64,000 bases of DNA from Rheum nobile (lineage: Eukaryota > Streptophyta > Magnoliopsida > Caryophyllales > Polygonaceae), in contig WOAB01000056.1 in NCBI GenBank assembly GCA_027886185.1, positions 13,020,001-13,084,000 on the forward strand. Direction: 5' to 3'. The first letter of the stretch is position 1; each line of letters opens with the position of its first letter. The position numbers and the translations under genes were made by a program. Below, in pieces: positions 1 to 12,465 of the stretch. The notes below the pieces were generated by a model that searched no databases, was not told the DNA's origin, and saw only the letters and a list, made by a program, of their open reading frames with translations.

Positions 1-378
1 TAGGCACAAACCAAATTAATTCGAAATGAACCAACCTGAATAAGAGTTTGCCCAAAAATTACCCGACCCAAAATAGTTTGAATCTGAAATGGAACGAAGC
101 AAATGTCACCTCCAATCTTAATGAAGCTTTCAACCTTTTGGATTCTTACTCATATTTAAGGGAACCTATCATCACACCATTTTAACCATTTGCCACACCA
201 TTATACCTACTAATTTACAATATTGCCCATTCACGTTATTGAATTGAAACCCTAATTTTCAATTTAAAAGGTGAGATCTTTCCCAATCTTCTTCCTTGCA
301 TGTGTCTGTTTCTCATGCTTTTCATGTTCACTAGATTCTAAACTTCAAAAACATCAATAATTTTGTGTATCAGATTGG
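1..378. other. unannotated flank
   Basis: AT-rich DNA before the first target duplication. I see no convincing coding frame, RNA gene or repeat here. Confidence 0.5.
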
Positions 379-383
379 AGAAG

Positions 384-1282
384 TGTTGGAACCTTTACGT
401 TCTTTCTGGTTTTGATTATGATAAACACCATTAGGTTTTATGGTTTATATTGTTTCTGTGAGTTTCAGGTTTAATGAAAGAATTAGGGAATAATGGAAAC
501 CATGTGAAGAAGAGAAACAAAGGAGGAACATTGTGAACAACAAAGGAACATTTACGTTGATCAAACTGAAGATGTGAAACACGTGATATGAAGAGAATTA
601 TACAAGGGAACAAATGGATAAGGAACAATATTGCGATGCATATAATGCTTAGTTGGAACCTTGGAAGACTGCTGATTATGGAAGCAAGATTTAAAGATTT
701 CCTTGAAGGAAGAAGACGTATTTAGCATGTCTTAGGATATTTTATATATGAAAACAATGAGTTGTCAAGCTGATTTGAATACTTTAGGTAGATATCTTCC
801 ATTGTTACCTTATATAGCGATTGGTAAGAAATATTTCCTAACACTATATATAGATGAGCATACCTTAGGGTAAGGTATCACAACACACACAACCAAGTTT
901 ACAAGGAGCTTACTGCAAAGTTGGGATCGAGATCCAAAGGCAATTGGTATAGGCTTAGTACTTGCTTAGGGTTTCTTGTGTGCTTGTTTATTTGTGAGTT
1001 GATTACACATTATTTACACTTAAGGTCTAGAAGCCTAGGATCTGTGTGAGAATAAGTAGAGAGGAGATTTATGAGATTATACAACTTATTAATAAAACAA
1101 GTATACGTTTGAAATCCTCCTAAGATAACACCTAGAGGTAGAGGTTTTTCTCAAGCCAACTAATTGGTTGATTGAGTTTCCTCTATGAAGGAACTGTCTT
1201 GTTGTTACTATTCGAATCTATATATTTCCGCTACCCAGGGAACAACTTCACCGTTTCCTGTCTAACACACATCGATTCAACA
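384..1282 (+). repeat. 5' LTR of deleted Copia element
   Basis: An 899-bp terminal repeat with TG...CA ends. Its last ~330 bp (from about 953) match the truncated 3' copy at 2775-3087. Shared blocks include GCTTAGTACTTGCTTAGGG and CCTAGAGGTAGAGG. Confidence 0.8.
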
Positions 1283-1283
1283 A

Positions 1284-1296
1284 TTGGTATTAGAGC
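1284..1296 (+). other. primer binding site, initiator tRNA-Met type
   Basis: TTGGTATTAGAGC lies one base after the 5' LTR. It differs by one base from the usual TGGTATCAGAGC complement of initiator tRNA-Met. Confidence 0.75.
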
Positions 1297-1341
1297 AGGT
1301 TCGCTCTAGCTTGTGTTTACTTTTCAGATTCACATGTAACA

Positions 1342-2601
1342 ATGTCTTCAAATCACAAAGTCGGGATTGGGAACAACAAGTCACCGTTCCTCAATGAAGG
1401 ACAATACCAACATTGGAAGGATCTCTTCACGTCATGAGTGAAGAGCAATGACTACCAATGCTGGAGAGTCATTGAAGTTGGTGATGAGAAGGTTGATGAA
1501 ACCGTCACCAAAGGAACCAAACCTTGGAGTCAAGATGATTTCAAAATCATGAAGTACAAACCTTTGTGAGATCTCTCGCTTTCAAGCCAAGAAGGACTTC
1601 TACAACTTTGCCATGATCGACGATGAGACTGTTTCCTCATACCAATCTAGATTTGAGGGAATCACCGCTCGACTTACTATTCATGGTGTCAAGGAACTAA
1701 TTTTTTTCCTAAGGAGAAAGTTTTCATCATCATTGATGGACTTCCTCCAAGACATAAGATGACCAAGGCCATATTGAAAGAAAATCCCGCTACTCTTGCT
1801 CTCACACTTCATGAAGTGTTTGGAAAGATTAAAAAGCATGATGAGGAAGACAAATATGTTAAGCCTAAAGGCATAGCCTTGATGGTTGAAAAAGATGTTG
1901 AGATGATGGAAAGCAACAAGGATGATAATCTGGATGGTGTTGATCTGGAAATTGCTCTTCTCACCAAAGCTATGCGATCTCTCTATCGCAAAGACAAATC
2001 ATTCAGGAATGTTGGGAACAATGGTGAGAAACGTGATATCAAGTATGTTACATGCTACACCTGCAAAGACAAGGGTCACTATGCTAACAAGTGTCCTAAG
2101 GGGAACAACTCAAACAACACCATTGGTGACAATACTGAGAATGACAAGAAGAAATCGTTTGTTGATGTCTAGAGTGATGATTGTGTCAACTATGATGATG
2201 ATGAGCCAGAGGCATAGGGTAACAACAAAATGTGTGCAACGACTTTGAAGTCATCAAGCGAAGAACAAGAGGTAGATCCTGAAACCTTTTTTGAATCTCT
2301 TGTCAATTATGATAAAAAGGTTATGATCTCTCTTATTAAAATCATGTATAACAAAAATATTAAAACTCAAGAGGATTTGAATGTTGCTGAAGATAAATGT
2401 GCTGAATTGAATGAATCTTTATTTAGAACTGCTAGTTCCTCTGTTGTTCCATGTGATAAATGTGATGCTACTCGCAGTGAACTTGAAAAACTTAGACAGG
2501 AGAATGTTTCTCTATGCTTTGACCTAGTGTCAAACAATACTAATACTTTCTTGTCTCATGAACCCACTAAGACTGAGAGGAATCTGTCTCAGATGGCTTA
2601 G
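1342..2601 (+). pseudogene. broken gag of deleted Copia element
   Basis: Reading begins at ATG 1342 (MSSNHKVGIGNNK) and meets a stop after about 30 codons. A gag-like frame resumes at 1759-2172 with a CCHC zinc knuckle, C-Y-T-C-KDKGH-YANK-C, which in this family binds retroelement RNA during particle assembly. A third frame (2230-2601) carries an acidic, coiled-coil-like tail with a CDKCD motif. Several stops and frame changes make this a pseudogene. No protease DSG motif or integrase follows, because the internal deletion joins this region to the middle of the 3' LTR. Confidence 0.75.
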
Positions 2602-2774
2602 ATTAACAAAATCCACTCTATTCTAGTTGAGCAGAAGCTTAATGAGGAAGATATTACCTTTGTTGAGTCCAAATTCGATGTAAGGTACAAGGATGAAAAA
2701 GAAAGAGAGTGAAGAACATGAGTTAACCATACCTTAGCTTAGAGAGTTGAAGGATAAGGGTAGGCAAAGTACGT

Positions 2775-3087
2775 GCTTAGTACTTGCTTAGGGTTTCTTG
2801 TGTTCTTGTTTATTTGTGAGTTGATTACACTCAGGGTCTAGAAGCCTATGATTTGTGTGGGAATAGGTGGAGAGAAGACTTGTGAGATTGTACAACTTAT
2901 TAATAAAACAAGTTTATGTTTGAAATCCTCCTAGATAATACCTAGAGGTAGAGGTTTTTCTCAAGCCATTGGTTGATTGAGTTTTCTCTATAAAGGAACT
3001 GTCTTGTTGTTACTATCTGAATTTGTATATTTCTGTTGCACATGGAACAATTTCACCGTTCCATGTCTAACACACATCGATTTAACA
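2775..3087 (+). repeat. truncated 3' LTR of deleted Copia element
   Basis: 313 bp matching the last 330 bp of the 5' LTR, ending TTTAACA against the target duplication AGAAG. A short GCAAAGT match just before the junction, present in both the LTR (near 915) and the flank, may mark the deletion point. Confidence 0.8.
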
Positions 3088-3092
3088 AGAAG

Positions 3093-3538
3093 GTTTTAAT
3101 TACGTACATATAAATTATAATTAGTGATTAGTTTCTATCAACTTATTATTCAACCTCCATAAAGCCTCCTTTCATTCATTGAATTAACCAACAAAATAAA
3201 ATGCAACTCCTTGTATGGAATCTCATCTAAAAAATCATCTTCCTCGTATTTAAGGAGTATTTCACCGACATAAATATTCAATCAACTAAGCAGGAGGTGG
3301 TGGGCCCACTTTGAGTCATACATGACAACATATAGAGTCTCTACAAAAGATGTCATGAAATATGCTTTAAGAGAATATTCCAAGAGATTAATTGAGGGTA
3401 TAATTAATGAGTTATTGACCTTATCCAAATAACGAGTTACAAAGAACATTCATTGGAAACATAAAGGCGAAAATCAAGGATCAGTTATGATTGGTGCATC
3501 AGCATGTCAACGTATTAGCGAAAATCACGGGACATCAA
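3093..3538. other. unannotated intergenic stretch
   Basis: No coding frame or recognised repeat. Confidence 0.4.
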
Positions 3539-3539
3539 T

Positions 3540-3960
3540 TTTATTTTTTTTAGTGGAAAGAGAGACGAAACTCTCAAACGGAAAACACAAAAGAACTACA
3601 AAGAAACAAGACGGGGCGTAGACCTACCCCCAACGTCAGTAGCAAGAAGAGAAACAATCCCAACAGGGGGATCAACAAGAACATGAAAGCCTAAACAAAA
3701 AGAAAAAGCAAGAGAAGCAAGGCCGTCAGCGACACCATTAGCCTCTCTGAAGATATGATGGAGCTGGATGTCCCAGTCCCTACGAAGAAAGCCCTGTCCA
3801 CGGGAGACAAGACTAAAAAGGGGGTGACAATGATCCATAGGTTTGTGAAGTAACAGAATCGCCAATTACGAATCTGTTTCTAAACAAACTGTCCTGTATC
3901 CCCGGTCTCAGGCTAACTGCAAGCCTCAGATGATGCCCCACAACTCAGCCATCGGAACAA
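3540..3960 (-). pseudogene. LINE 3' scrap: RNase H domain
   Basis: Minus-strand translation gives the C-terminal half of the RNase H-like domain found at the end of plant LINE ORF2: AELWGII, a GL..A segment, an ETDS motif, then HHIFREANGVADGLASLA. Two in-frame stops occur in the first part. The 3' side ends in an A-rich tail (T-rich at 3539-3556 on the plus strand), as in a retrotransposed 5'-truncated LINE. No clear target duplication was found. Confidence 0.65.
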
Positions 3961-4147
3961 TACAACGAGAATCAAGGTAAATACTATTAAGCTTAAATAG
4001 TTGTTGGAGGGACACAAGGAGAAGATCAATGAATTACATTGATGGGCATAATTGAGGCAATTATTATGACAATATTCTAAAGATTTACTACAATTAATGC
4101 AATATCTTTTCCTATCACTATATAAGCTTGTACTCATGTAAATAATA

Positions 4148-4394
4148 CTCCCTGTCTAAAATAGTTGTCTTTCTAGCTTTTAATTTCTGTCTATGAATAT
4201 TTGTCTTTTTAGCTATTTTGACATGTACTTTATATATTTCTCCTTGTAATTATTATTGGACTATTAATAGTAGTTTTCAAGAAAGTGAAAAAATAAGTTA
4301 CTAAGCTAATGAATAAGGGGTATAATAGCATTTTTGATAGTCTTCTTGAAAAGTGTGAAAAATGTTATAAAGACAAGTAATTTTAGACGGAGGG
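4148..4394. mobile_element. Stowaway-like MITE
   Basis: About 247 bp with terminal inverted repeats CTCCCTGTCTAAAATAG...TTGTCT and the complement of AGACAAGTAATTTTAGACGG. The left end is preceded by TA, the expected target site. The right TA is not preserved. Related ends occur at 40625, 47758 and 57535. Confidence 0.65.
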
Positions 4395-4610
4395 ACTGAC
4401 ATTCTACATTCTACGATCTCCCAATCTAATACAACACTCTTACTCTCTTTTAAACACTATTTCATTGTTCAAATTCTTTTCAATCTAGTTTTCTTAATGT
4501 CTTAATTTCATTCTTCCATGTCGACATATCCTCGAAGTCTGGACACATAATTTGTCATCATTTCCCCAATTCGTCATTTTTTTTTTGATGAGGAAAGAAT
4601 TAGGTTGGCC

Positions 4611-7600
4611 TTAGTTTCTATGCGAAGCCCAACCTAGAGCATCCTTGCAGATGAGAACACTCAGTTCTAAATCAAGATCAAGGACAAACACATCTGGTAA
4701 AAAGTTGAGTTTAGCTATGCGATCAGCAGAACGATTCACCTCTCGAAAAATGTGTCTAAATCGGACTTCCTGGAAAAATTGGATGTCGACCAAGATATCA
4801 GCCACAACCATCTCAATTTCCCAGGGACAATCCCAAATGCCTTTGAGAGAATTTATAAGGCATAGATTGTCACCTTTAATTTGCAGATTTGTTAGTTTCT
4901 TTATTTTAGCAATTTTGATGCTATGTTTTAGAGCGAGAGCTTCAATCATAAGGATAGTGTTAGAGCCACACCATTTATTTTCCATGTGGATAACCTCAGC
5001 ATTTTCATTTCTAATGATGAATCCAATGCCAGATTCACCATTGGATTTTTTTGCTCCATCAAAATTAATTTTATGGAATTGTCAGTTGGGTTTTTCCCAG
5101 CGGAAAAACCTAGTTTTCCTTTTTTGTTGTACTTTATTATGATTGATTGGGTCATCCTCATACTCCTTTACCTTCGTCGAATCCCAGTTTTTAATAAGGT
5201 TAGAGATATAGTGTGAAAGATTTTTGATTTTGTCATTATGGTCAGTATTAAAGATGATTTGGTTCCTATAAATCCAAATGCTCCACCAAACAGTGCATAG
5301 ACATATAAATTCCTTTTTAGTTAGCAATGATTAGAGTTCAATCAATATGTCTTTTGGTTTCTTATTGTCAACATCCATACTAATGATGATGTTACTAATA
5401 CCTATATTTTGTTCTTTGATATGTTTAATAGTAAATGGGCATTTTATGAGGAAGTGTATTAGATCTTCTACTAAATTGTTGCACGAGTCACATGCCAGGG
5501 GAACAACAATGTGGTTCTGTGCAAGTCTAGCTTTAGTGGGTAGGCCTTTATTGCATATTTTCCAAAGAAATTTTTTAACCTTAGGATATGTATCGAGTTT
5601 CCAAATCCAAGAGAAGTTATTATTGTTCGGATTTTGTTGTTTGGTAATCATTTTGAAGGCTGATTTGGTAGAGAACCAACCAATTTTACTTGTTGTCCAA
5701 TATAATCTATCTTGTATGGGGTTTTCAAGGATAGGAATATTTAGGATTTTTTCAACGGTTTGATGATTTAGAGTTTCATTAAGTTTGGGAAGGTCCCATT
5801 GACCATTAGTATCTATAAATTCACTAACTTTTGTGGCTGGATTGATAATAGTTTGTGGTAATACGTTGTCTTTAATACTAAGATTTGGTATCCAATTATC
5901 TGTCCAGAAAAGAGTGGTTTTACCATCTCTAATTAACCACTGAAGACCAGATCGAAACTCAGCTCGAAGATTAAGGAGATGGGACCATTGTCAGGAAAGA
6001 CACCCTTTTTTCTTATATTGTAGAATATTGGTATCTTTGAGATACTTTTCAGTAATGATTTTAACCCAAATGTTGTTTGGTTCAGCAAGGATTTTCCATA
6101 AAAGTTTCATTTGTAGTGCTTTGTTCATATCTTGTGTTTTCCTGATACCAGTTCTCCCATTATTCTTGTTTTTGCAAATTTTATCTCATCCAATAAGGGG
6201 TTTATAAGAGAAGTCTTTATTCCAGAAAAAAGTTATGTTAATAACATCTAGTTCTTTGTGAATGTAGGATGGAAGCATAAAACTTTGCATGATGTAGCTG
6301 GGTTTAGCCGCCATTTGATTTTATTAGTGTATTTCTACCCTCTTGAGAGAGAGAGTTGGCTTTCCATTTTGTTAATTGATGCTTAGCAGATAAGATTGTG
6401 TCCTGAATGGTATCATGGTTAGCTTTCCCATTGGTGATGGGACAACCCATATATTTTTCTAAAGAAGTAGAGTGAGGAATACCAAGTACAGATTGAATTA
6501 AATTTTTAGTGGTGTTTGTAATATTATTAGTTGTTTGAAAGACCGATTTATGAAAATTAACACATTGACCAGAGATGGAGCAATATTCTTCAATGATTTT
6601 TTTCACTTTAGAGCAAGCTGTTTGATTTGCTTTTGCAAAGATGAGGATATCATCTACAAAAGCAAGAAAAGGGATATTTGAGCCTCTTCTAGAAATTTTA
6701 AAACCTAGTTGATTGTTACTAATAGAACTTTCTGTTTGTAGTTTTCTAGCAAGAATTTCAGCTCCTAAAATAAACAGAAATGGGGATAGGGGATCACATT
6801 GCCTAAGGCCTCTTTTTGGAAAGAATATATTAGTTGGTCCATTGTTAACGAGAACCGAGAAAGATACTGTTTCGATACATAGTTTAATCCACCCAAGAAA
6901 GATGGGGGAGAAACCAAATTTTTCTAAGACTTTTAGAATGAATTCCCATTCAATCTTATCATATGTTTTTTCCATGTCTAGTTTGATTGCTACCCAACCT
7001 TCTTTCCCTTTCTTGGAGCGGAAAGAGTGAAAGATCTCATGAGCTATAAGAATATTATCATGAATGGCACGATCTGCAACAAAAGCACCTTGTAATGGGT
7101 GGATGAGTTTATTTAAAATTGGTTTCATTCTATTGGTCATTATTTTTGATATTATTTTGTATATGGTAGAGCATAAACTAATAGGTCTATAATGATTTGT
7201 GGAGTTAGGGTTATCACATTTTGGGATAAGTGTGATAAATGTGTGGTTTATTTGTTTTAGAAGTTTTTCGGAGTGAAAAATACTTTTTACAACTTTAATC
7301 ACCATTGGGCCAACAATGTGCCAGTTTTTTTGATAAAAAAGAGCAGACATGCCATCAGGCCCTGGTGATTTATTACTTCCAATTCCAAAAACCGCGTTCT
7401 TAATTTCCTCATTAGTAGTAGGTTTAGTGAGTTCCTCATTTTCTTGCGTCGAAATTTCCTTATTGATATTAGTGAGATAGTTTGTGAGGATATTGTTATT
7501 AATAGTGCTTTTTTTGAATCTTTTCTCAAAATCTAATCTGATTTCTTTTCTGATATTCTCTAAACCAATGATAATAGTACCATCATTGGTTCTTATTTCT

Positions 7601-8735
7601 TTAATGATTTTCCTACTTCGTCTACCAGATGCCACCCGATGGAAGTAGTTGAAGTTAGTGTCAATTGATTTAATATGTTTAATTTTGCACGTTGGCTCCA
7701 ATATCTTTTGTGGAATGAAAGGAGATTGTCCTTTTTATTTATTAGCCTATTTTGTTTAGATATGAGGTTTTGAGTAGGGTTATCAATGATGTCTCTTTGG
7801 ATAATAGCGAGTGATTGTTCAACTTCTTGAAGTTGATTAAATATATTACCAAAGGTGGTTTTATTCCATCGTTTAGCACTTATTTTAAGGGCGTTAGTTT
7901 TCTTGACAAGATTATACATGTGAGAGCCTTGAGTGTGGATACGCCATGCTTGTTTTACGATATTTTCAAAATCTTTCCTATAAGTCCACATTTTCTCAAA
8001 TTTAAATGGTTGTGCTTTAATGTGATTTTGATTTTCTAGATCTACAGATATAGGACAGTGGTCCGATGAAGAGAAAGCATGGTTTTTTGTGACAATACCA
8101 GGGAACCATTCCTGGATTTGGTTATGAAAAATTACTCTATCTAATTTGGAGTAAATGTTATCAATTTCAGTTCTATTTTTCCTCCATGTGAAAACACCCC
8201 CTTGAGTAGGGATATCGATAAGGTCACAATAATTTTTAAAATTGTCGAATTTCGATGAAGGTGGCTGACATCCACCCAATCTTTTCGTATTATTTTGGAT
8301 TTCATTAAGATCACCTATAACAAGGCAGGGTATATTAGTTTGTTGGATGAAATTGGTTAAATGAGCCTAGAAAGGGTCTTTGTCTATCTCTCTAGGGGGA
8401 GCATAGACAAAGATAATCAACAAGCAAATATCTTTGTCTAAGATTTTGTATTTAACTGCAATGAATCTATTATCAATGTGAGAAATCTCACAAATTTCAT
8501 TATGAAGTTGGTGAGCTTTCCACATAACACAAAGGCCACCCGAAAAGCCCATGGATGGAGCGTAATAAAAGTTATTAAAGCATGCATGTTTCCAAAGTTG
8601 TTGGTTTGGTTCTTTGTCCGTTCTAGTTTCCACTAGGGCCATGATTTGTATCTTTTCAATTTTGCAGAAAGAGTCCACATCGGTCCATAGGTTTTTACGA
8701 CCAATGCCTCTATAGTTCCAGAGGCTTATCTTCAT
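4611..8735 (-). pseudogene. LINE ORF2: endonuclease-reverse transcriptase-RNase H
   Basis: Starts MKISLWNYRGIG, a typical ORF2 start. The apurinic-like endonuclease domain (8735-~8000) carries LVET, a mutated stretch broken by TAG at 8367-8369, and SSDHCPISV. A frame change near 7700 leads into the reverse transcriptase (7701-6304) with SPGPDGMSALFYQ, CNPNSTNHYRPISLCS, QGAFVADRAIHDNI, LRQCDPLSPFLFILGAE and the catalytic loop FVDD (normally YADD). A zinc-binding RVT region (5651-5331: LACDSCNNL..HFLIKCPF) and an RNase H domain (about 5060-4611, HIFREVNRSADRIAKL) follow in shifted frames. At least five breaks. In the family this protein nicks the target and primes cDNA synthesis on it. Confidence 0.85.
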
Positions 8736-10622
8736 GAAGAACCCTAGGAATTGTTTGCAAGTAACTTTGATCTTGCTATTTGGTAAGTCATAGTAGAACT
8801 ATGATTATGCGTAGCTAGTGTGGCCCAAAGAAAGCACTTACATGGGATATTGATGTTAATAGAGTTACAATATATATTTTTGGAATACTGATGGTTGATA
8901 GAAGTCAAAAAATCAAAGAAAATTGTCTGATTTGGGTCATGAAAGTAATAAATCCTATGTAATTTTATACCAAGAATAGTATGAATAAGATAGTATAGCC
9001 AGTGTATGCGTCTTTTAATTTTTTTGTAAGCAAATTTAAGCTTTCTGATCACACTAGCAGGGATAAAGAGTTGGGTGTCCAAAAGGGTGTAGATAGTAAT
9101 CAAAGAAACATATATGAATCTATCTGTGTTGTAGCATGTAACAAAGAAACCTTGCTTAAAGCTGCTAATAAAGGAGCAAAGACGACCAATTTTGATAGCA
9201 CGAATTACAGTTCTCTATTAAACATCCGAGGTTAACATAAAAATCAGTTAAGCAGCTCAACAAACTAGTGAAAATAATTTTATAACGAATTCTAAAGATG
9301 AGGTGAGTAGGACAAACTTTGATTGACATAATGGGAAACTGAAGTGTATGATCTTGATACCTCCTGTGAGGAACATTAATGAAAGTCTTCTGCCGCACAT
9401 AGCATAAAGAAGGGTGGTATTTATTGTAGTAGTTTATCAAATATAAGGAGTATGACAAATAAAAGCAGCCTAAATCAGGTATGATTTTATGAAATATGAA
9501 GGAGAGAGTGCAGTTTGTTAAAAGATCCATTATATACCTGTTAAGAATATTAACCAAAATAATCTCAACAAGGTCCTGGTAATCTTGTACCCCAAACCAG
9601 AACTAGAGTAGTTTTCTATTAAACGGGAGTAGGATCTTAAGGGGTACAAACTTATAAGCCCAAAATATAAATTGGAATCCAACAAGCATCTCAGAAAGAT
9701 AACTGTCACAACATCCAGCTGAATAAGAAACAGTTGAAATCTGTATGCATATATTATAGATTTTACAATGGTAATAGAGCCAATGGTTAAAAAATTGATC
9801 AGGAGTTAAGAGTCTGAAAACAAAATCCCTGAAGGACTTGAGTAGCACTACATCATAAAAGTAGCAAGTCTTGGGTAGACACTCAACATGTTCGATTGAA
9901 GCCACCCATAAGGGTGTGGTATATTGTAACTTTCTGGATTGTGAATCCATATATATTTGGTAGTGTACTGGTGAGATTTTGTGAGTGAATAATCAAAACC
10001 GGTCCAGCAGATCTTTAATAGGATAAGAATCTCCATGGATGCATGAGACCCTGAGAGGTAAAGAAGAAAAATGGCAGAAAAACAATAGGGATTAAAATAA
10101 GTCAGAAGAACAACTTTAAATTGATCAAGATTAGTAAGGTCAAGCTTTTGTACCTGGACATTAAGAGCATAAGTCTTCCTAGCTAAGTAAGAAAGGAACC
10201 AAATATGATAAAAGAAGAGCATACTGTATAGTGGAAAGCTGAGAGTTAGACTCTGCATAGTTAAAGCCAATAAAGGCCAAGCACATGGATGTTGATAGAA
10301 TCTGCAATAAAGATACAGGTAGATGTAAAACTTTATGAAGCATAGAAAATAAATAAAGGGAAGAGATTGCATTAATAGGAGTAATGCACACCCATAGGAA
10401 AAAGATCCCAAGGATGCAGAACTAAAGCTAATACAACAAAGATTACACTTAATGACATTACAGGACCACCTGAACAAGTGATTAGTAACAGAATTCGACC
10501 AGCCCAGTAAAAGGGAACAACAAAAGGGATACTTGAAACAAACACACCAAAAATGCAAGTGATGAAGCATCATGGTGGACAAAAGAGGCCAAATTCGGTT
10601 TCTAATCATAGAAAACTTAGAC
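8736..10622 (-). other. inter-ORF spacer of the LINE
   Basis: 1.9 kb between the ORF1 stop and the ORF2 start, T-rich on the coding strand. It holds a chain of minus-strand open frames (longest 10609-9848, 253 codons) whose products are mostly F, L, Y, C and S, the expected result of pyrimidine-rich sequence. I recognise no domain. It could be a normal spacer or a degraded insertion. Confidence 0.5.
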
Positions 10623-12465
10623 TTAGTTTCTAGGTTTCTTGGGCCCCATCAGGCTGGAGGTGGCTGTGTCCTCATCCCCTTTATTAAACTTCCTCTTGCT
10701 AGAACCAGAGGTGGAGTGCTCAGCTGCTTGGACACCCAGGGAACCCAACATCTGAATCATAGTGTTGTTGGTACTCAAGGAGTGGATAGTGTGGGTAGAG
10801 TGAAAGGACCCATCAGAGATCTCAATCATAGAACCATCAGGAACAATGAGAGCAACAAGCTCTGCTTCAGTAAAAGGCTCATCCTCAATGATACCCTCCA
10901 TAGAGGGGTCTTCATTAGCAGGATCATCTTTATACACATCCAGGGGGTCACTTTCTTCAAAGTTGGGTTCCTCACTGGGGTTTTCATAACTAATATCCTC
11001 CTCAATTTCCAGCAAAAAGGAGGAGTTGTTAGGGGAAGACATAGCCTCCATTCCAAAATCCTCATCATCTGGGGATGAGACAATAGCACCAGAGGCTTCA
11101 GAAGAAACAAGTTTTCCTGTAAAGGAGTAACATTCTCAAGATGAGAGAGGATAATATGAGCAGCAACAACATCAAGAACATGGTTATCAACAACAATAGC
11201 AATGGGATCAGCATTAATGGTGCTAGTATCAACATTGGAGTCTTGTGAGTTAGCCTCAGTCTGCCCCATGATAGGGCCCTCATCAGATTGGAGGGCTGTG
11301 ATAATAGGAGTAGTCTGCTGAGAAGGACGAATTGGGATATTCATAGCTTCAGCATCATTGGAATTGACCACCGAAATAGCCTCTTCATTATTGGGACAAA
11401 GGTTTGAGTCTAGGAACTCAACCTCTGAGTCATGGTCAGACTCCAAAGTTATAGAAACCCCTTCATTTTCAGCAAGGTAAGGTTTGTGGCCTCGGGGATT
11501 GGACCCAGAACCCTTGTTGGTTTTAGATTTGTTGCCATTCACTTCTTCCCATCCCTCATTATGGTTAGCAGATTCAACCATTTTGAGGGAAGGCCTTTTG
11601 AAGGTGATGTTGAGTTTGGGAGGGACATACTTCCTAAGAGGGCAGGTATTAAAATTGTGATGAGGGTCTCCACAGTTTCCACACCCCTCAGGAAAATCTT
11701 CAAACCAGACATTAATTTTTTTATAAACCATGTTGGCATCAGGAATCCAAACATAGCTATATTTGACTTTGGAAAGGTCAATGTTAACACAGATCTTGGT
11801 AAACTTTGCGCTTAGCTGCCAGAGGATCAAGCTTTAGAAAGGTGGCAAAATGATTTTCTTCCAGAATAGCTTGAATAGCTTCAGCATTACAGTATTTAAT
11901 GGGTAGGAGAGGAATCCTAATCCAAAGATCCATTTGGGATATGCGTTGATACTGGTGATCAAAGGTATCACTACCAGGTTTGAGCAAAAGGATTTGGCCA
12001 AAAACATGAAAAGGTCTGCCCTCCCAAACTTTTTTGAGATCAAGGGGATTAGCAAATTTAATTTCAAACCAACCATAGTGCCGGTCAGAGAAACTAAACC
12101 CCCCCTTAAGATTTCTCCACTCCATTTTGAGTTTAGCAAAAACTTTAGGAAAGTCAATAGGGTTACCTATAATATAACCCATGAGGGTAGATTCCATGGA
12201 TTTTTTGACATTTTCTCTGGCTTTAGAGAGTCTAGAAAGGAAAGCCTGAGTGTCAATCTTAGGCTTTCCAATCCCATCCTCTTTCAGATTGTGTTCAAGT
12301 ATACCAGCAGATGGGGCAACAGGGGTGGTAGAATCCTCACCAGAGAAAGAGCCAACTTTTTTGGTATTAATGGAGCCATCGGGGTAGTTTGTATTGTTGG
12401 CTTGTGAAGCCTTTGTGCAGAGCATAGTAGAGAATAGTTTTTTTTCCTTTATCCTTAGTATTCAT
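10623..12465 (-). pseudogene. LINE ORF1: DUF4283 / CCHC nucleic-acid-binding protein
   Basis: The likely start is ATG 12465 (MNTKDKGKK). A frame change in the A-run just after it shifts into the frame 12425-11784, which has the DUF4283 pattern (KVFAKLKMEWRNL, GWFEIKFANPLDLKKVWEG, LWIRIPLLPIKYC). Another shift enters 11830-10826 with the zinc knuckle CGNCGDPHHNFNTC. A third shift gives an acidic C-terminal frame ending near 10623 with GPKKPRN. DUF4283 plus CCHC is the usual ORF1 layout of plant L1-type LINEs, thought to coat element RNA. At least three frameshifts make this copy non-functional. Confidence 0.8.

Larger units (their letters stand above)
384..3087 (+). mobile_element. internally deleted Copia-type LTR retrotransposon
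   Basis: The element starts TGTTGG and ends AACA. It is flanked by the exact 5-bp target duplication AGAAG (379-383 and 3088-3092). A tRNA-Met-like primer binding site follows the left LTR. Only gag-like coding sequence remains: protease, integrase, reverse transcriptase and RNase H are missing. The 3' LTR lacks its first ~570 bp, so one internal deletion removed pol plus the start of the 3' LTR. It cannot move by itself. Family placement rests on the gag zinc knuckle and PBS; the lineage is not resolved. Confidence 0.85.

Noticed and set aside
9848..10609. 253-codon ORF in the LINE spacer
   Set aside because: Hydrophobic, compositionally biased and without a domain; most likely chance openness in T-rich DNA.
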